Assembly (NCBI GenBank): GCA_946627565.1
Contig: CAMOVR010000010.1
Coordinates: 1 to 45,938, forward strand
Reading direction: 5' to 3'
DNA: 45,938 nucleotides
DNA from: an uncultured Clostridia bacterium
Lineage (GTDB): Bacteria > Bacillota > Clostridia > Christensenellales > Aristaeellaceae
This document shows positions 1 to 8,764 of the stretch, piece by piece. The position numbers and the translations under genes were made by a program. The notes beneath the pieces are model-generated. The model saw nothing but the letters and a program-made list of their open reading frames with translations. It did no database searches and was not told the origin of the DNA. Position 1 is the stretch's first letter. Each line of letters begins with the position of its first letter.

Positions 1-1
1 G

Positions 2-699
2 CAGACCGGCCTGCCCGTGAACTCCACCATGTGGTTTGTCAACGTCCTGCTGCTGTGCTATATCCTGTACTTCATCCTGCGGAAGGCATTGAAAAGCCCA
101 ATACGTACATGGCTGCATCCGTCTTTATGGTTCTCCTGGGGTGCCTGTGTATGGAAAAATCCCCGAAACTGCCCTTTCTGTGGAGCTTTAACGGCAGGGG
201 ATACGCCACTTTCTTCCTTGGGGTGCTGCTGTGGGAGTTTGAAGACAGGGCCGGGGAAAAAGTCAGAAAGTACATATCTCTTATATGGCTTTGCCTGATT
301 CTTATGATGTTTGCTGTGCGTCATATGGTGGGTTTTTCCCGAATCTTTGGCATGGCAGGCGGAAAGCCGTATACCAGGTACCTGGAATACGTTGTGTTCC
401 CGGGTCTGATGCTGGCCGGTCTTAACATACGGCCGGTTAAGAAGATCCTTTCCGCAAAGCCCCTTTTGTGGCTGGGACTACTCTCAGGTCCCGTCTATTA
501 TGTCCACAACAATGTGATGGAGGACATACGGCTCCTGCATGCCCTTCTGGGCAGGCCTTTCAGCTTTTCCGACGGATCTGTGTTTCTCTTCGTTCTGATT
601 CTGGTGCTGCCCTGCAGCATATTCTGGCAGTACCTTGCAGACCGTGTCCGGGGGCTGGTCCGCAGAAAACCGAACAATCCCGTTTCGTTTTCTTCTTAA
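2..699 (+). pseudogene. Membrane acyltransferase (acyltransferase 3-like), 5'-truncated by window and frameshifted
   Basis: This is the C-terminal part of a multi-spanning membrane protein that resembles the acyltransferase 3 family, which moves acyl groups onto sugars or wall and surface polymers. The N-terminal piece is read from base 2 (NSTMWFVNVLLLCYILYFIL), a typical family helix. After about base 92 the sense frame changes: KPNTYMAASVFMVLLG and then LPFLWSFNGRGYATFFLGVLL lie in the other frame, which stays open to the stop at 697-699. One extra A in the run at 92-95 joins the two frames perfectly (ALKKPNTYM). At least four further hydrophobic segments follow, then a basic tail. The gene therefore carries either a real 1-base deletion or a consensus error. 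The substrate is unknown. Confidence 0.6.
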
Positions 700-811
700 C
701 GTCCGTTTCAGATGCATGGCCGATCTGGTCATCCTCAAGCCTTATAAACTATGGCTGTGCAAAACTTTCTGTATTTTTACGCAGACTGTCAAAATAAAGG
801 CGCAGGATGCC

Positions 812-839
812 TTGACAATACAAACATTCTCGATACAAT
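812..839 (+). promoter_or_regulatory. Sigma-A promoter of the pur cluster with overlapping dyad
   Basis: A -35 TTGACA (812-817) and a -10 TACAAT (834-839) are separated by 16 bases. The purE start at 889 lies about 43 bases after the expected start point. The -35 box is the right arm of an imperfect inverted repeat (TGTCAA at 787-792, AAGGC, a short loop, GCCTTGACA ending at 817), which could bind a repressor. Which regulator binds is unknown. Confidence 0.6.
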
Positions 840-888
840 AGCGGCGATCGTTCGGAAAACGAAGGATCCAAATCCAGGGAAGGAAAGA

Positions 889-1380
889 ATGAGCTTGAAG
901 AAAAAAGTTGCGGTCATCATGGGAAGCGACAGTGATCTGCCCCTGATGGAACAGGCGGTCTCCATGCTGAAGAACCTTCAGATTCCCTGTGAGGTGCATA
1001 TCTATTCTGCCCACCGGACTCCGGATGCGGCAGCGGATTTTGCATCACACGCCCGGGAAAACGGCTTTGGCGTGATACTTGCGGGAGCAGGAAAGGCAGC
1101 ACACCTGGCCGGGGCTCTGGCGGCACGCACCACCCTGCCGGTCATCGGGGTACCCATCCGTTCCTCCACACTGGACGGACTGGATGCCCTTCTGTCCACC
1201 GTGCAGATGCCCAGCGGCATGCCCGTGGCCACCGTGGCCATTGACGGAGCAGCCAATGCGGCTTTGCTGGCGGCACAGATGCTGGCCATTGAGGATACGG
1301 AGCTTATGGCCCGTCTTGAACAGATGCGGCGTGAGCAGACGGAAAAGGTACTGGAAAAGGACCGCGCCCTTCAGGCGTAA
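889..1380 (+). CDS. purE: N5-carboxyaminoimidazole ribonucleotide mutase PurE
   Basis: The enzyme converts N5-CAIR to CAIR in de novo purine synthesis in the cytosol. The 163-residue length is normal for PurE. Visible motifs are the nucleotide-phosphate loop GSDSD at 12-16, SAHRTPD at 40-46 with the catalytic histidine, and the [11 protein letters not shown] loop near 65-75. I chose the ATG at 889 because a GGAAGGAAAG ribosome binding site lies just upstream and the protein then begins [16 protein letters not shown]; the frame is open further upstream but that part has no family similarity. It is the first gene of a four-gene purine cluster, with purC 20 bases downstream. No purK is seen in the window. 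Confidence 0.95.
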   Translation: MSLKKKVAVIMGSDSDLPLMEQAVSMLKNLQIPCEVHIYSAHRTPDAAADFASHARENGFGVILAGAGKAAHLAGALAARTTLPVIGVPIRSSTLDGLDALLSTVQMPSGMPVATVAIDGAANAALLAAQMLAIEDTELMARLEQMRREQTEKVLEKDRALQA

Positions 1381-1400
1381 GAAAAAAGGAGCAGAAAATC

Positions 1401-2114
1401 ATGAAGAAGCTGGAGCAGCTCTACGAAGGAAAAGCCAAGAAAGTTTTTGCCACCGACGACCCGGATCTTGTGATCGTGGAATATAAGGATGACGCCACTG
1501 CCTTAAACGGCAAGAAGAGGGGCACCATCAACGGAAAAGGCGCCATCAACAACATGATGACCAACCGCCTGATGCAGATGCTGGAAAAGAACGGCATTCC
1601 CACCCACTTCGTGGAAGAGATCTCCCAGAGGGAGACCGTGGTGAAGAAGGTCACCATCGTTCCCCTGGAAGTCATCATCCGCAACGTGGCCGCCGGCTCC
1701 CTCTCCAAGCGCCTGGGCATCCCGGAAGGCACCCCCATGCGCAAGCCCGTCATCGAATACTGCTATAAGTGCGACGAACTGGACGATCCCATGGTCAATG
1801 AATACCACATCGAAGCCATGGGCTGGGCTGACCACGCCAGGATCCAGCAGATCGCCGACTATGCCCTGAAGATTGACAGCCTGCTGCTGAAGTACTTCAA
1901 GGACCTGCAGGTGGACCTGATCGACTTCAAACTGGAATTCGGCGTCACCAGCGACGGCACCCTGGTGCTGGCCGACGAGATCTCCCCGGATACCTGCCGC
2001 TTCTGGGATCACACCACCCATGAGAAACTGGACAAGGACCGTTTCCGCCGCGACATGGGCGGGGTAGAGGATGCCTATCAGGAAATGGCCCGCCGTCTTG
2101 GCATTGAGGAGTAA
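1401..2114 (+). CDS. purC: SAICAR synthetase PurC
   Basis: Phosphoribosylaminoimidazole-succinocarboxamide synthase joins CAIR and aspartate with ATP to make SAICAR, the step after PurE. The protein has 237 residues, the usual bacterial length. The N-terminus [18 protein letters not shown] carries the family's YEGKAK motif, and the C-terminal signature [16 protein letters not shown] holds ligand-binding acidic residues. An AAAAGGAGC ribosome binding site precedes the ATG. The stop is followed after 3 bases by the next gene, so translation is probably coupled. Confidence 0.96.
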   Translation: MKKLEQLYEGKAKKVFATDDPDLVIVEYKDDATALNGKKRGTINGKGAINNMMTNRLMQMLEKNGIPTHFVEEISQRETVVKKVTIVPLEVIIRNVAAGSLSKRLGIPEGTPMRKPVIEYCYKCDELDDPMVNEYHIEAMGWADHARIQQIADYALKIDSLLLKYFKDLQVDLIDFKLEFGVTSDGTLVLADEISPDTCRFWDHTTHEKLDKDRFRRDMGGVEDAYQEMARRLGIEE

Positions 2115-2117
2115 GAA

Positions 2118-2831
2118 ATGAAGAAGAACCTTTTGACGGACCTTCTTAAGAACAACGCCTATCCGGGCCGCGGCATCGTGCTGGGCATGAGCGAAGAGGG
2201 AAAGCCCAGGATCGCCTATTTCATCATGGGACGCAGCGAGAACAGCCGCAACCGCGTCTTTGTGGGCACGGATGAGGATACCATGATGACCCAGGCCTAC
2301 GATCCTTCCAAGATGAAGGATCCCAGCCTCATCATCTACGCTCCCTACCGTCACCTGCCGGGGAAGTATATCATCACCAACGGCGACCAGACGGATACCA
2401 TCTGGAACGCCCTGAAGGGTGACGGGGATTTCCGCACAGCCTGCATGACCCGTACCTTTGAGCCCGACGGCCCCAACTTCACCCCCCGTATCTCCGGCCA
2501 GATTACACTGAAGGACGGGAAGGCTTCCTTTGAGATGTCCATCTTAAAGAGCCTGGAAGGTGACGACAGCGTCAACGTGCGCTCCTTCTTCACCTTCGAT
2601 ACCCTGCCCTGCGGTTTCGGCCTCTTCCTGCACACTTATCAGGGCGACGGGAACCCGCTGCCTTCCTTTGAAGGGGAACCGGAGCGTGTGGATGTGACCG
2701 GGGACCTGGATGCCTGGACGGAATGCATCTGGCAGAGCCTGAATCAGGACAACAAGATCTCCCTGTTCACCTGCGAGATTGATCCTGAAAAAGACACGGC
2801 AGAAAAGCGGATTGTAAACAAGTACCAGTAA
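2118..2831 (+). CDS. purO: PurO-type IMP cyclohydrolase
   Basis: The protein (237 aa) matches the IMP cyclohydrolase-like family first known from archaeal PurO, which closes FAICAR to IMP, the last step of IMP synthesis. The family-type start NNAYPGRGIVLGMSEEGKP is followed by AYFIMGRSENSRNRVF and an internal IIYAPYRHL segment. It lies between purC and purB with only 3 and 12 bases of spacing, which supports the purine role. This enzyme replaces the cyclohydrolase half of bifunctional PurH, so AICAR transformylation must be done by a protein encoded elsewhere. Activity is inferred from family and context, since clostridial members are less studied than archaeal ones. Confidence 0.85.
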   Translation: MKKNLLTDLLKNNAYPGRGIVLGMSEEGKPRIAYFIMGRSENSRNRVFVGTDEDTMMTQAYDPSKMKDPSLIIYAPYRHLPGKYIITNGDQTDTIWNALKGDGDFRTACMTRTFEPDGPNFTPRISGQITLKDGKASFEMSILKSLEGDDSVNVRSFFTFDTLPCGFGLFLHTYQGDGNPLPSFEGEPERVDVTGDLDAWTECIWQSLNQDNKISLFTCEIDPEKDTAEKRIVNKYQ

Positions 2832-2843
2832 GGAGAAACAGAT

Positions 2844-4277
2844 ATGGCAAGCGACAGCTATGTGAGCCCTTTTTCCACCCGCTATGCCAGCCGGGAAATG
2901 CAGTTCCTGTTTTCCGAGGACCATAAGTTCCGCACCTGGCGCCGGCTCTGGCTGGCGCTGGCCAGGGCGGAAAAGGCCCAGGGGCTGGATATCACAGATG
3001 AGCAGCTTCAGGAAATGGAAGAGCATCTGGAGGACATCAACTACGAGGATGCCAGGCGCCGGGAAAAGGAAGTGCGCCATGACGTCATGAGCCATGTCTA
3101 TGCCTTTGGCCTGCAGTGCCCCAAAGCGGCGGGCATCATCCACCTGGGAGCCACCTCCTGCTATGTGGGTGACAACACAGACCTTTTGATCATGCGGGAA
3201 GCACTGGAACTGGTTTCCGGGAAGCTTCTTACGGTCATGTCCCTGCTGGCAGACTTTGCGGACCGCTATAAGGCGCTGCCCTGCCTGGCCTATACCCATC
3301 TGCAGCCTGCCCAGCTCACCACGGTGGGCAAGCGTGCCACCCTGTGGCTGCATGAGCTGGAGATGGACTTTGAGGAAGTGCAGCACCGCCTTTCCACCCT
3401 TTCCTTCCTGGGCTCCAAGGGCACCACGGGCACCCAGGCCAGCTTCATGGAGCTGTTCCATGGGGATGCCGGTAAGGTCAAGGCTGTGGAAAGACAGATT
3501 GCCGATGAACTGGGCTTTGAAAAGATCGTCATGGTCTCCGGCCAGACCTATTCCAGGAAAGTGGACTACCAGGTGGTGTCCGTGCTCTCCGGCATCGCCC
3601 AGACTGCCAGCAAGTTTGCCTATGACATGCGGCTTCTGGCCAGCTTCAAGGAAATGGAAGAGCCCTTTGAAAAGAACCAGATCGGCTCCTCTGCCATGCC
3701 GTATAAGCGCAATCCCATGCGCTGCGAAAGGGTGGATGCCCTTTCCCGCTATGTCATGGTGGACACCCTGAATGCGGCCATAACCACATCCTGCCAGTTC
3801 TTTGAAAGGACCCTGGACGACTCTGCCAACAAGCGCATTGCGGTGGCGGAAGCCTTCCTGGGTGTGGACGCCATCCTGAACATCCTCATGAACGTGACAG
3901 ATGGCATGGTGGTCTATGAAAAGGTCATCCGCCAGAGAGTCATGCAGGAACTGCCCTTCATGGCCACGGAAAACATCATGATGGATGCGGTGGAAAAGGG
4001 CGGCAATCGTCAGGAACTTCACGAAAAGCTCAGGGTGCATGCCCAGGCTGCCGCAAGGCACGTGAAGGAAGAGGGCGGCAAGAACGACATGCTGGAGCGT
4101 GTGGCTGCGGATTCCGCCTTTAACCTTAACATGGAAGACCTGAACAAAGTCCTTGAGCCCGAGAGGTACACCGGACGGTGCGAGGAGCAGGTGACGGAAT
4201 ACCTTGATGAAGTCATCCGGCCTATGCTCATAGCGTATGCCGGAAAGGAAAAGGGAAAAGTGGAACTGACCGTGTAA
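2844..4277 (+). CDS. purB: Adenylosuccinate lyase PurB (long, eukaryote-like form)
   Basis: PurB cleaves SAICAR to AICAR and adenylosuccinate to AMP, releasing fumarate. With 477 residues it is longer than the roughly 430-aa Bacillus form. Its start (SRYAS-like STRYASREMQFLFSEDHKFR, then TWRRLWLALARAE) resembles the animal enzyme. The superfamily signature GSSAMPYKRNPMRCER is at 281-296 with the mobile-loop serines, and the catalytic Thr-His pair is at 151-152. An AGGAG ribosome binding site precedes the ATG. It is the last gene of the purine cluster, and a terminator hairpin follows within 50 bases. Confidence 0.96.
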   Translation: MASDSYVSPFSTRYASREMQFLFSEDHKFRTWRRLWLALARAEKAQGLDITDEQLQEMEEHLEDINYEDARRREKEVRHDVMSHVYAFGLQCPKAAGIIHLGATSCYVGDNTDLLIMREALELVSGKLLTVMSLLADFADRYKALPCLAYTHLQPAQLTTVGKRATLWLHELEMDFEEVQHRLSTLSFLGSKGTTGTQASFMELFHGDAGKVKAVERQIADELGFEKIVMVSGQTYSRKVDYQVVSVLSGIAQTASKFAYDMRLLASFKEMEEPFEKNQIGSSAMPYKRNPMRCERVDALSRYVMVDTLNAAITTSCQFFERTLDDSANKRIAVAEAFLGVDAILNILMNVTDGMVVYEKVIRQRVMQELPFMATENIMMDAVEKGGNRQELHEKLRVHAQAAARHVKEEGGKNDMLERVAADSAFNLNMEDLNKVLEPERYTGRCEEQVTEYLDEVIRPMLIAYAGKEKGKVELTV

Positions 4278-4303
4278 GCGGCAAAACCATATATACTTCG
4301 CAG

Positions 4304-4327
4304 AAAAAGGCAGCAATGCCTTTTTTT
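4304..4327 (+). terminator. Rho-independent terminator after purB
   Basis: An 8-bp stem (AAAAAGGC / GCCTTTTT) with a six-base loop runs straight into a run of seven T. It closes the purine cluster. Confidence 0.8.
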
Positions 4328-4502
4328 GCGGGAATAAAACCGTGCCTTAAAGAAGCAAAACAGAAAAACAAAGACAGGGAGACACAAGTGCTTCGTAAAT
4401 CTGTGAAAATCCGACGGGAATATAGCTATGCTTTCGTTCGTTTTTCGTGTATACTGCTTCTGACTGCTCCGGTAGTCCATCCTGAAGGAAAGCGAGGCGA
4501 AT

Positions 4503-5375
4503 GTGGTGGATCTTACTTTGCAGACACTTCAGAATGCTGTATGGAATCTTCTGAACCGGGCTGACCTGGTGGACTATATTGACATCCTGATTGTTACCTT
4601 TATCCTCTATCAGCTCCTGAAACTTATTCGGCACACAAGAGGCAGTGCGGTACTGAAGGGATTCTTCCTGCTGATTGTTGCCACGATCATCAGCAACATG
4701 ATGGGTTTTACTGCCCTGAACTGGCTGCTGGCCAGCATCGTCAACAACGGTGCCCTGGTGCTGGTGATTCTCTTCCAGCCGGAACTCAGGCAGGCACTGG
4801 AACAGGTGGGACGCGGTGCATTCCTGGATTATGCCGCCAGCGGCAGTGATGAGGCGGTGCAGGCTGTCATAGACGGGATCACCGAATGCTGCATTCACTT
4901 AAGCCGCCGCAGGGTGGGCGCCCTGATTGTCTTTGAACAGAAGACAGGCCTGAAGGAATATGTGGAAACCGGCACCACGGTGGATGCGGTGGTATCCGCT
5001 CCGCTTTTGGAGAATATCTTCGAACCCAATACCCCGCTGCATGACGGCGCCGTCATTGTGAAAGATGACCGGGTCATGGCGGCTGCCTGCATCCTGACAC
5101 TCACCGACAGCCGGGATGTGAACCGGGAACTGGGTACAAGGCACAGGGCAGCCATAGGCGTTACCGAGACCACGGATGCCCTTTCCCTGGTGGTGTCCGA
5201 GGAAACCGGCATCATCTCCTATGCAAGAGGCGGGGAGATCGTCCGGGGCCTTGACGAAAGTGCCCTGCGGGAACTGCTGGGAGGACTGTACCGCAAACCC
5301 AATACCCATATCAACTGGGTCCGCAGAATGCTGAAGAGGAAAGGGGGAAAACAGCGTGACGGGAACACCCCCTGA
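4503..5375 (+). CDS. cdaA: Diadenylate cyclase CdaA (DisA_N domain, membrane-bound)
   Basis: CdaA makes cyclic di-AMP from two ATP at the membrane; this messenger controls potassium and osmolyte uptake and wall homeostasis. Three transmembrane helices lie at about 26-44, 52-69 and 71-91. The DisA_N domain follows with the catalytic DGA at 181-183 and RHR at 213-215 (GTRHRAAIGV). The length of 290 aa fits CdaA. Two tandem GTG codons (4503, 4506) follow an AGCGAGG-type binding site; an ATG at 4501 is out of frame. cdaR overlaps the 3' end by 20 bases, as in the common cdaA-cdaR operon, but the usual third gene glmM is absent here. Confidence 0.95.
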   Translation: MVDLTLQTLQNAVWNLLNRADLVDYIDILIVTFILYQLLKLIRHTRGSAVLKGFFLLIVATIISNMMGFTALNWLLASIVNNGALVLVILFQPELRQALEQVGRGAFLDYAASGSDEAVQAVIDGITECCIHLSRRRVGALIVFEQKTGLKEYVETGTTVDAVVSAPLLENIFEPNTPLHDGAVIVKDDRVMAAACILTLTDSRDVNRELGTRHRAAIGVTETTDALSLVVSEETGIISYARGGEIVRGLDESALRELLGGLYRKPNTHINWVRRMLKRKGGKQRDGNTP

Positions 5376-6693
5376 ACGGGAAAAGCCGGACAATAAGTGG
5401 AAAACCTTTCTGAAAAGGATATTTAAGGTTGCCACCAATAACCTGGGATATAAGGCCATCGCCCTGGTGCTGGCTGCCTTCACCTGGTCCATCCTCATTG
5501 CCCAGGACCCCTCCATCACAAGAGAAAAAGTCATTTCAGATGTGACGGCCACCATAAGCGGAACGGATTCCCTCAAGCGCAACGGCTTTGTGGTCATCAA
5601 TGACCTGACGGAACAGGTCACCGGGATTACACTGCGCACATCCGTTCCCCAGACCATGTACCAGACCGTGACAGCTTCCAACTACAGCCCCCGCATTGAC
5701 CTGAGCCGGATCACTTCGGCAGGGGAGCAGGAAGTCAAGATTCTTACCAGCAATTCCAGCATGTACGGCACGGTACTGGATGTATCGCCTTCCACGGTGA
5801 CCGTGCAGGTGGATGAACTGCTCATCCGGAACCGCATCCCCGTGGTGCGGGAAACCATAGGCAGCGTGCCAAACGGATGGTATGCCACCAACGGCACTCT
5901 GGATCCCTCCACCCTGACCATTTCAGGTCCCAAATCCATCGTGGAACAGGTGGTACGCGCCGTTGTGGTGCAGGACCTGAGTTCTGTACCCGGCCAGGAG
6001 GGCACTCTCAGGACAGCCCTGACCTTCCAGCTGGAGGATATCAACGGGGACCCGGTGGAAAGCGATGCCCTTGAAATCACCAGCAACTCGGTGCTTCTGG
6101 ACACGGTCATCGTGGAACAGACCGTCTATCCCTGCAAGTCCCTGACCTTCTCCGATATCGGCGTGGTGGTGGGGAAGCCTGCGGACGGGTATGAGATCAA
6201 ATCGGTGAACATCAGTCCCAGAACCATCGTGGCGGCAGGCAAGTCAGGAACGCTGAACAACCTGGAGAATGTCTTTACGGATGCCACGGTGGATGTCAAT
6301 AACCGCACGGAATCCTTCTCCCAGACGGTCCGGATCCGGAAGCCTTCGGAGCTGAACTATTTAAGCCAGGAGAGCGTCACCATTGCGGTGGAGATCGGGG
6401 AGATCATCTCCGAGAGAACCTTCACGGATGTGCGGATCCATGTCACCAATGTGGAGAGCGGACACGGGGCAAGCCTGGTGGACAGGTACGCTGACCTGGT
6501 GGTCATAGAAGGTCCCCTGAACTGGCTGGATAGCCTTAAGAGCAGCCAGCTGGTGCTGACGGTGGATGCCTCCGGCCTTATGGCAGGCGAATATGAGGTT
6601 CCTGTGATCCTGGAGATCACCGGGGATGAGGGCGTCAGCTATGGCGTGAAAATCAGCCCCAACGTTGTTAAACTCACGGTCCGGGAACAGTAA
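5356..6693 (+). CDS. cdaR: CdaR, YbbR-repeat regulator of CdaA
   Basis: CdaR is a membrane-anchored extracytoplasmic protein that modulates CdaA activity. A basic N-terminus precedes one transmembrane helix at about 33-49 (AIALVLAAFTWSILIA). The remaining roughly 390 residues are consecutive YbbR domains; recurring elements such as VSGPKSIVEQV-type and VPV-type strands are visible, with LTISGPKSIVEQ near 190. The protein has 445 aa, a normal size. Translation starts at GTG 5356, inside the end of cdaA, which implies coupling. A hairpin about 15 bases after the stop probably ends most transcripts. Confidence 0.92.
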   Translation: MTGTPPEREKPDNKWKTFLKRIFKVATNNLGYKAIALVLAAFTWSILIAQDPSITREKVISDVTATISGTDSLKRNGFVVINDLTEQVTGITLRTSVPQTMYQTVTASNYSPRIDLSRITSAGEQEVKILTSNSSMYGTVLDVSPSTVTVQVDELLIRNRIPVVRETIGSVPNGWYATNGTLDPSTLTISGPKSIVEQVVRAVVVQDLSSVPGQEGTLRTALTFQLEDINGDPVESDALEITSNSVLLDTVIVEQTVYPCKSLTFSDIGVVVGKPADGYEIKSVNISPRTIVAAGKSGTLNNLENVFTDATVDVNNRTESFSQTVRIRKPSELNYLSQESVTIAVEIGEIISERTFTDVRIHVTNVESGHGASLVDRYADLVVIEGPLNWLDSLKSSQLVLTVDASGLMAGEYEVPVILEITGDEGVSYGVKISPNVVKLTVREQ

Positions 6694-6708
6694 CATATGT
6701 TTTTCCAT

Positions 6709-6737
6709 AAGGCACGTGAAACATATTCACGTGCCTT
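6709..6737 (+). terminator. Hairpin after cdaR (probable terminator)
   Basis: A perfect 11-bp stem (AAGGCACGTGA / TCACGTGCCTT) encloses seven bases. The T tract is short, so termination may be partial and allow some read-through into the gene at 6756. Confidence 0.55.
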
Positions 6738-6755
6738 TGGACAGAAAGGGAAAGT

Positions 6756-7403
6756 ATGAACAGTTTTGCCAGCGTCCTGTTCTCGCTGTTTCTGGGGTGG
6801 CTCAAGACGGCAGCGGCATCCCTGTATAAGACACTGACCAGTCCCCAGAGCGGCACATTCTTCCTTTTTGTGGGAGAAAACTGGAAAACGATTCTTCTGG
6901 TGCTCCTGGTGGTGGGTACCGTCCTGGACCTTGTGGTCTACTTTCTCAGATGGCACCCCCATGAGGTGTGGGCCAGCTATTTCCGCCGGCTCTCCGGAAA
7001 GGATACATATAAGGGAAAACGGGTGAAGCATTTATCCACTCATCTCGTGGGCGGCGCCTATGTGGGCCCGGACCATGCCCTGCAGAGGAGTCCGGAACAG
7101 CTGGTGTATGTGGACCCCCAGGAGGAAATCCTGCCGGAGGATGAGATCCAGGATACCGGTATGGTGATTGTCCGCAGGAAAAGGCAGAAGGCCGTTAAAA
7201 AGCCCTCCAGACTCCGGGAGTTTGTCCGCTGGGTCCTGGCAGACCAGGAAGATGTGGATACGGCGCCCATGCACTATACCAGAACGCAGCCTGCGGTGGA
7301 TGAGCGGGAAGCCTATCATGAGGCGTATATTCCTCCCCAGTGGCAGAAGCCGGAGGAGAGGATCCTGAGAAGAAAGCGTTTCCAGGAGAAGGACAATGGA
7401 TAA
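6756..7403 (+). CDS. Hypothetical membrane protein
   Basis: I do not recognise the family. The 215-residue product has a hydrophobic stretch at about 4-22 and a clear transmembrane helix at 44-65 (ILLVLLVVGTVLDLVVYFL). A long hydrophilic, basic tail follows (VIVRRKRQKAVKKPSRLREF and RILRRKRFQEK), probably cytosolic. The ATG at 6756 follows AGAAAGGGAAAG. The 3' end overlaps the next gene, an RNA methyltransferase, by 8 bases, so the two are probably translated together. The sequence does not show a specific function. Confidence 0.75.
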   Translation: MNSFASVLFSLFLGWLKTAAASLYKTLTSPQSGTFFLFVGENWKTILLVLLVVGTVLDLVVYFLRWHPHEVWASYFRRLSGKDTYKGKRVKHLSTHLVGGAYVGPDHALQRSPEQLVYVDPQEEILPEDEIQDTGMVIVRRKRQKAVKKPSRLREFVRWVLADQEDVDTAPMHYTRTQPAVDEREAYHEAYIPPQWQKPEERILRRKRFQEKDNG

Positions 7404-8724
7404 TCTTTTGGACCGTGCATCTTTCCTCAAGCTGCCGGAAGACTTTGTGAAAGCCGCTGCGCAGCAGCTTGGGGACGAAACAGAAGCGTTTCTTGATTCC
7501 TTTCTTTCACCGCCCTGCCGGGGCATCCGGCTGAACCCCATGAAAAGACCGGAGGGCATGATGCCGGACAGTATGGGGGAAAGGGTACCCTGGGAGGAAG
7601 ACGGATACCTTCTGTCCATGGAGTCGGATGCAGGCAAATGCGTGCTCCATGAAGCCGGGGCCTGGTACCTGCAGGAGCCCAGCGCCATGCTGCCCGCCAG
7701 GGTACTGGATGCAAAGCCCGGGGAAAAGGTGCTGGATCTGTGTGCAGCCCCGGGCGGGAAAAGCGGGCAGATCCTGGCGGCTCTGAATAAACAGGGCCTG
7801 CTTGTATCAAACGAGATTGTGCCCTCCCGGGCCAAAATATTATCCCAGAACCTGGAGCGCCTGGGGGCTGTGAACGCCCTGGTGATTTCAGAAGAGCCCA
7901 GGCGACTTAAGGACCGGTGGCCGGATACCTTTGATGCTGTCCTGGTGGATGCCCCCTGCTCCGGCGAGGGCATGTTCCGGCGCCATCCGGAGACAAGGGA
8001 TGAATGGTCCCTGGCCTCGGTAAAAGGGTGCCAGGAAAGGCAGAGGGAAATTCTTACCAGTGCCGCCTGCATGGTGAAAGCCGGCGGAAGGCTGGTGTAT
8101 TCCACCTGTACCCTGAACCGGATGGAAAACGAAGACAATGTGGAATGGTTCCTTGATACGTTCCGGGACTTTACCCTGACACCTTTCTCCCTTCCGGGGG
8201 CAGACGGGGAAAAAGGGTACTTCACCTGCTATCCCCACCGGGTCCGGGGAGAAGGCCAGTTCACGGCCCTGTTTCGGAAAACGGATGGGGAAGAGCGGGA
8301 TATGAAATGTATCAGCCCTGTGCGGCCGGAAAAGGACGAAATACGGGCAGCGAAGGAAGTCCGCATCGACCTGGATAATAATGTGCACCGCATGGGCACA
8401 AAGCTGTTCCGCCTTGCCGTATGTCCGGATCTTCAGGGACTTAAGGTGTACCGGGCCGGGGTTTTCCTGGGGGAAGTCCGGAAGGGGATCTTCCAGATGG
8501 ACCACGCCCTGGCGGTGTGCAGCGACCCGCCGGATCTTGAAAGGATCGAACTTACAGAAACAGAAGCGAAAACCTATCTTTCAGGGGGTACCATACAGGT
8601 AAACGAGAGTCTGAAAGGCTGGAGGCTGCCCTGCTATGCCGGGCTGCCTCTGGGCTTTGGCAAGGCAAGCGGCGGTATCCTCAAGAACCATTATCCCAAA
8701 GGCCTCAGGCGTGAACTGTCCTGA
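7396..8724 (+). CDS. RsmF/YebU-type RNA 5-methylcytosine methyltransferase (NOL1/NOP2/Sun family)
   Basis: This is a SAM-dependent enzyme that places 5-methylcytosine on RNA, most likely 16S rRNA. The 442-aa protein has an N-terminal RNA-binding part with LQEPSAMLPARVL. The Rossmann methyltransferase domain carries the SAM loop DLCAAPGGKSGQ at 114-125, the release cysteine in DAPCSGEG at 185-192, and the nucleophilic cysteine in STCTL at 236-240. The roughly 160-residue C-terminal extension fits the RsmF/YebU branch, which has PUA-like ends. The ATG at 7396 lies inside the preceding gene after AGGAGAAGGAC. The exact target base cannot be read from sequence. Confidence 0.9.
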   Translation: MDNLLDRASFLKLPEDFVKAAAQQLGDETEAFLDSFLSPPCRGIRLNPMKRPEGMMPDSMGERVPWEEDGYLLSMESDAGKCVLHEAGAWYLQEPSAMLPARVLDAKPGEKVLDLCAAPGGKSGQILAALNKQGLLVSNEIVPSRAKILSQNLERLGAVNALVISEEPRRLKDRWPDTFDAVLVDAPCSGEGMFRRHPETRDEWSLASVKGCQERQREILTSAACMVKAGGRLVYSTCTLNRMENEDNVEWFLDTFRDFTLTPFSLPGADGEKGYFTCYPHRVRGEGQFTALFRKTDGEERDMKCISPVRPEKDEIRAAKEVRIDLDNNVHRMGTKLFRLAVCPDLQGLKVYRAGVFLGEVRKGIFQMDHALAVCSDPPDLERIELTETEAKTYLSGGTIQVNESLKGWRLPCYAGLPLGFGKASGGILKNHYPKGLRRELS

Positions 8725-8764
8725 GTATAGTCCATTGAGAAATGAGGTATGACCTATCATCCAG

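Noticed and set aside
751-888. Upstream extension of purE
   Set aside because: This stretch contains the promoter and untranslated leader; homology begins at 889.
2544-4316. 590-codon open frame on the minus strand
   Set aside because: It is antisense to purO/purB over its whole length, has no binding site, and the His/Gly/Leu-rich product is typical of a shadow of GC-rich codon use.
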